This document shows positions 60,738-64,000 of a stretch of 64,000 bases of DNA, one piece after another. Numbering within the stretch: position 1 is the first letter of the stretch; each line of letters opens with the position of its first letter. The notes beneath the pieces were generated by a model. The model ran no database searches. It was given only the letters and a program-made list of their open reading frames with translations, and was not told the origin of the DNA. A program made the position numbers and the translations under genes. Source of the stretch: Micromonospora echinaurantiaca (lineage in GTDB: Bacteria > Actinomycetota > Actinomycetes > Mycobacteriales > Micromonosporaceae); NCBI RefSeq assembly GCF_900090235.1, contig NZ_LT607750.1, positions 6,839,501 to 6,903,500 of the forward strand, given 5' to 3'.

Positions 60738-61316
60738 TTGAGGCTCTTCGTCGCGGTCTACCCGCCACCCGAGGCGGTCGACCACCTGACCACGCAGGTG
60801 GCCCGGCTACGGACCGGCGCGGCGGCCGCCGCCGGCATCAACGTCCGGCTCGCCGACCCGGCCCAGGCGCACGTCACCCTCGCCTTCCTCGGCGACGTGG
60901 AAGCCGACCGGCTGGTCGACGTGGAGAGTTCGCTCGGGCTGGCCGCCGAGTGGTCCCGGGACGCGCGCGCGGCGACCCCGCGACTGCGGCTGGCCGGCGG
61001 CGGCACGTTCGGGCAGGGCCGGTTCACCGTGCTCTGGGTGGACCTCCGGGGCGAGGTGGAGGCGCTGGTGGTGCTCGCCCGGCTGGTCCGGTCCCGGCTG
61101 CGCAACGCCAAACTGCCGCACGACGACAAGCCGTTCCGCCCGCACCTGACCATCGCCCGCCCCGGCGACCGGATTCCCCCGGAGGACGTCGCGGCCGACG
61201 TGGAGACGTTGCACGGCTACCAGGGCCCGGCCTGGCCGGCCACCGAGATGGTCCTCATGCGCAGCCACCCCGGCCCCAACCCCACCTACGACCGCCTCGC
61301 CGCCTGGCCCCTCTGA
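60738..61316 (+). CDS. thpR: RNA 2',3'-cyclic phosphodiesterase
   Basis: A 192-residue 2H phosphoesterase. The two HxTx motifs are HVTLAFLG near residue 44 and HLTIARPG near residue 135, framed by MRLFVAVYPPPEAVDHL at the start. It hydrolyses 2',3'-cyclic phosphates on RNA or tRNA ends. The start is TTG 60738, since MRLFVAVYPP matches relatives and no ATG or GTG lies nearby. Operon with the upstream membrane protein. Confidence 0.9.
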   Translation: MRLFVAVYPPPEAVDHLTTQVARLRTGAAAAAGINVRLADPAQAHVTLAFLGDVEADRLVDVESSLGLAAEWSRDARAATPRLRLAGGGTFGQGRFTVLWVDLRGEVEALVVLARLVRSRLRNAKLPHDDKPFRPHLTIARPGDRIPPEDVAADVETLHGYQGPAWPATEMVLMRSHPGPNPTYDRLAAWPL

Positions 61317-61391
61317 CCCCGCCCACCCCGCCCACCCGGCAGATCCCGACCGACCCGCCCGCCCGGCCGGCCCACCGACCGGCCCCGGTGT

Positions 61392-61442
61392 TCAAGGGGT
61401 TCGGGTCAGCTCCGGCCGGGATCCTGACGCAAAACCCCTTGA
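61392..61442. terminator. Bidirectional hairpin after thpR
   Basis: TCAAGGGGTT (61392-61401) pairs with AACCCCTTGA (61433-61442), extended by GTCAG (61405-61409) with CTGAC (61424-61428). It lies between the convergent thpR and aldo/keto reductase genes. Its right end reads into TTGATCAACG, shared with the stem ends at 15209-15271. Confidence 0.65.
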
Positions 61443-61468
61443 TCAACGTGGCGGTGCGGAGGTGGGGG

Positions 61469-62455
61469 TCACCAGGCCCAGGCTTCGGGGCCGGGGCCGC
61501 CGTTGCCGAGCGGGGGGAAGAGTTCGTCGAGGCGGTTCAGGGCGGGCTCGTCGAGGCGGACGTCGAGCGCGCCGAGGGAGCGGTCGAGCTGCTCCACGGT
61601 GCGCGGACCGATGATCGGGGCGGTCACCCCGGGCCGGGAGAGCAGCCAGCCCAGCGCCACGTCGGCCGGGTCGTGGCCCAGGTCGGCGCAGAGCTTCTCG
61701 TACGCCTCGATGGTCGGCCGGTGCGCGGCCAGCGCCTCGGCCGAGCGTCCGCTGGTGCCCCGCGCCGCGCCGCCCTCGGCCATCTTGCGCAGCAGCCCGG
61801 CGAGCAGCCCGCCGTGCAGCGGCGACCACGGGATGATGCCGAGGCCGTGGTGCTGGGCGGCCGGCACCACCTCCAGCTCGACGTGCCGGGTCAGCAGGTT
61901 GTAGATGCACTGCTCGGAGACGAGGCCGAGGAAGTTGCGCTTCCCGGCCGCCTCCTGCGCCACCGAGATGTGCCAACCGGCGAAGTTGGACGATCCGACG
62001 TAGAGCACCTTGCCCTGCGCGACCAGCGTCTCCATCGCCTGCCAGATCTCCTCCCACGGCGTGGTCCGGGAGATGTGGTGCATCTGGTAGAGGTCGATGG
62101 TGTCGGTCTGCAGCCGGCGCAGCGAGCCCTCGCAGGCCCGGATGATGTGCCGGGCGGAGAGGCCGCGCTCGTTGGGCCAGTCGCCCATCTTGCCGTAGAC
62201 CTTGGTGGCCAGCACGACCTTCTCCCGCCGGCCGCCGCCCTGGGCGAACCAGCGCCCGATGATCTGCTCGGTGATCCCCTCGCCGGTCTGCCAGCCGTAG
62301 ACGTTGGCGGTGTCGAAGAAGTTGATCCCGTGGTCGAGCGCCCGATCCATGATCGCGAAGCTGTCCGGCTCGCTGGTCTGCGGCCCGAAGTTCATCGTGC
62401 CGAGGCAGAGGCGGCTGACGGACAGGCCGGTGCGGCCGAGGTTCGTGTAGTCCAT
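61469..62455 (-). CDS. Aldo/keto reductase
   Basis: A 328-residue TIM-barrel NADPH-dependent carbonyl reductase. The catalytic set is visible as Asp and Tyr in NFFDTANVYGW, Lys in VLATKVYGKMGD and His in LYQMHHI; VGSSNFAGWHI and GVTAPIIGPRTVEQLDRSL bind cofactor. It resembles the YdhF/AKR11-like group acting on varied aldehydes. ATG 62455 preceded by AGGGTGGGG. Confidence 0.92.
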   Translation of the reverse strand: MDYTNLGRTGLSVSRLCLGTMNFGPQTSEPDSFAIMDRALDHGINFFDTANVYGWQTGEGITEQIIGRWFAQGGGRREKVVLATKVYGKMGDWPNERGLSARHIIRACEGSLRRLQTDTIDLYQMHHISRTTPWEEIWQAMETLVAQGKVLYVGSSNFAGWHISVAQEAAGKRNFLGLVSEQCIYNLLTRHVELEVVPAAQHHGLGIIPWSPLHGGLLAGLLRKMAEGGAARGTSGRSAEALAAHRPTIEAYEKLCADLGHDPADVALGWLLSRPGVTAPIIGPRTVEQLDRSLGALDVRLDEPALNRLDELFPPLGNGGPGPEAWAW

Positions 62456-62536
62456 ACGCCCCACCCTGCCACGGTGGCACTTCGAGTGCCTCGCGTCGGC
62501 CCCAACGACCGGATGGCCGCCGGAGCCGAGCGCGGG

Positions 62537-63619
62537 TCAGGAGGACTCGCGGGCCGCCGGGCCGCTGCCGAAGAGCACGTCGTCCCAGCTCGGCAGGCGC
62601 TTGCGCGGCTTGCCACCGGCCTCGGTGGACTCGCCGCCGGCGGCCGCCGCGGCACCCGTGCGGCGGGGCCGGAGCACCGCCAGCGACGGCACGGCCGGCA
62701 CCTCCTTCGGCGCGTCCGAGTCGTCGTCGAAGGCCGAACCCTGGCCGCCGCCGAGCAGCGCCGCGGCGCCCCCGCCGACCGCCCGCTGCCGGGGCGCGTC
62801 CGGGCCGGCCAGCGCGGCCGGGGAGCGCGGGTCGAGCCCGCGACCGGAGGACGCGCCGAGCGGCCGGTCGAGCGAGGCGAGCAGGGCGTCCCGCCCGGCC
62901 CGGATCGGGTCCCGCCCGGGGCGGGCGTGCTCGGCCGGCGTCGGCAGGCCGTGCCCACCGCGACTCGGCTCGCCGCGCGACGGGCCGGGCAGCGCGTGCC
63001 CGCCCCGCTCCGGCGCCGGCTCCTGGCCGAGGATCGGCGTGGGACGCTCGGCGCAGAGGTACTGCGCCATGTCGTCGTGCGGGCTGACCGCCTGCCGGGT
63101 CTTGTCCAGATCCCAGACGGCCTGCGCGGTGGCCTTGCCCGACGGCCAGGTGGCGACGATCCGCCAGGTGCCGTCGTCGCGCCGCCAGGCGTCCCAGGAG
63201 ATCTTCTCGGTGTCGATGCCGTGCTGGGCCAGCCGGCCGTTGACCACCTCGGCCAGCGGGGTGGGCTTCTCCGCGCCCTTGAGCCGGGTGCGCCGGGCGT
63301 GCTGGGCGAGCATCGCGCGCTCCTGCAGCACCGGGCCGGCGTAACGCAGCACCCGGTCGACCGGCACACCGGCGATCCGGGCGACGTCCTCGGCGGACTC
63401 GCCGGAGCGGATCCGGGCCTGGATGTCGCGCGGGGACAGGGACGGTGCCGGGTCGGCGGCGGCGGCCGGCGCCACCGTGAGCGGCGGCGCGCCGGGCTCG
63501 GCGTGCAGCACGCCGGCGACGCGCTCGTCGATCGGCAGGGCGAGCAGTCGCCCGACCTCGTCGGCGAGCACCAGGGCCTGGCCGTCCTCGGAGAGGGCGA
63601 CGAAGCGTACTGGGCGCAT
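62537..63619 (-). CDS. sepH: Septation protein SepH (DUF3071)
   Basis: A 360-residue actinobacterial cell-division protein. Residues ~1-165 are the conserved DUF3071 domain, MRPVRFVALSEDGQALVLADEVGRLLALPIDERV, with helix-turn-helix-like SPRDIQARIRSGESAEDVARIAGVPVDRVLRYAGPVLQERAML. A long Gly/Pro/Arg-rich linker follows, ending with the KPRKRLPSWDDVLFGSGP motif typical of SepH. It promotes FtsZ assembly and stimulates Z-ring dynamics. GGAGG lies eight bases before ATG 63619. Downstream of serC on the same strand. Confidence 0.9.
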   Translation of the reverse strand: MRPVRFVALSEDGQALVLADEVGRLLALPIDERVAGVLHAEPGAPPLTVAPAAAADPAPSLSPRDIQARIRSGESAEDVARIAGVPVDRVLRYAGPVLQERAMLAQHARRTRLKGAEKPTPLAEVVNGRLAQHGIDTEKISWDAWRRDDGTWRIVATWPSGKATAQAVWDLDKTRQAVSPHDDMAQYLCAERPTPILGQEPAPERGGHALPGPSRGEPSRGGHGLPTPAEHARPGRDPIRAGRDALLASLDRPLGASSGRGLDPRSPAALAGPDAPRQRAVGGGAAALLGGGQGSAFDDDSDAPKEVPAVPSLAVLRPRRTGAAAAAGGESTEAGGKPRKRLPSWDDVLFGSGPAARESS

Positions 63620-63755
63620 TAGCGTTGCCTCCGTCCCGCTTCGCTGGCCGCACGCCACGAGTCGGCCACCCGGGCGTCTCGCACCACGGTACGCGGTTCC
63701 GTGCCGGGGTGGGGGATGCGACACCCCGCATGTCGCGGATGAGCAGGGGCGATGA

Positions 63756-63800
63756 TCACAGTCGGTGGCCGCCACCGGGGGTGACGACCACCGACTGTGA
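63756..63800 (-). terminator. Hairpin after serC
   Basis: TCACAGTCGGTGG (63756-63768) and CCACCGACTGTGA (63788-63800) are perfect 13-bp complements with a 19-nt loop, nine bases after the serC stop. It separates serC from sepH. Confidence 0.75.
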
Positions 63801-63808
63801 AGGACGCG

Positions 63809-64000
<192 letters not shown>

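Overview
The window is high-GC DNA (roughly 72-74% by eye) with actinobacterial codon bias, frequent GTG starts, many 4-bp ATGA/GTGA overlaps and terminators that are GC hairpins without a T-tract. Gene content (SepH, DivIVA-like protein, F420-type PPOX protein, futalosine-route menaquinone genes, Ku plus split LigD, DUF3027, DUF2530, XPB-type helicase, CGNR and SCO6745 families) suggests a chromosomal segment of Micromonosporaceae, most likely Micromonospora or a close relative. This is inference from gene content; no rRNA or tRNA is present.

0-9.4 kb: small accessory and regulatory units (truncated ASCH gene, RibD-like reductase with divergent HxlR, CGNR regulator with divergent MFS pump, MOSC protein, ArsR-type regulator with MFS pump behind a near-perfect 32-bp palindrome, PPOX protein). 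9.4-17.5 kb: DUF2231 membrane protein, Hsp20, a heptose-type group (GT9, GT2, bifunctional HldE-like kinase/nucleotidyltransferase), DJ-1 protein, EmrB-type exporter, NUDIX. 17.6-26.7 kb: acyl-CoA ligase, quinone oxidoreductase, HAD/YciI pair, Crp/Fnr regulator with a duplicated 3' end, FKBP, MerR-thioredoxin operon. 26.7-31.6 kb: PASTA protein and the NHEJ set (Ku divergent from ligase and polymerase halves of LigD). 31.6-39.3 kb: secreted repeat protein, membrane protein, SigE-type sigma factor with membrane partner, M43 metalloprotease, DivIVA-like and GntR genes.

39.25-43.69 kb is an accessory island of visibly lower GC carrying four conflict-type genes: a SLATT/DUF4231 membrane protein, a winged-helix/NDT-like fusion, a zinc-ribbon protein and a CAP12-type TIR protein. 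It has no integrase, tRNA or recognisable nucleotide cyclase. It is the best candidate here for an undescribed system.

43.7-64 kb returns to core genes: XPB-like helicase, L,D-transpeptidase, helicase-associated protein, HAD, cold-shock protein, mqnD, then about 1 kb of short tandem repeats and palindromic half-elements with twin DnaA boxes, an XRE/GNAT-like fusion, mqnB with an MFS gene, DUF3027, DUF2530, purine permease, MarR-MFS pair, ThpR, aldo/keto reductase, SepH and the 3' end of serC.

A recurring theme is transcription start at or next to the start codon: about sixteen genes have a TANNNT-like -10 box exactly 6 or 7 nt before ATG/GTG with no ribosome binding site. Several regulator genes (ArsR, MarR, Crp, HxlR, CGNR, MerR) sit directly behind inverted repeats that look like their own operators. 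Functions are assigned from sequence recognition alone; no database search was run.
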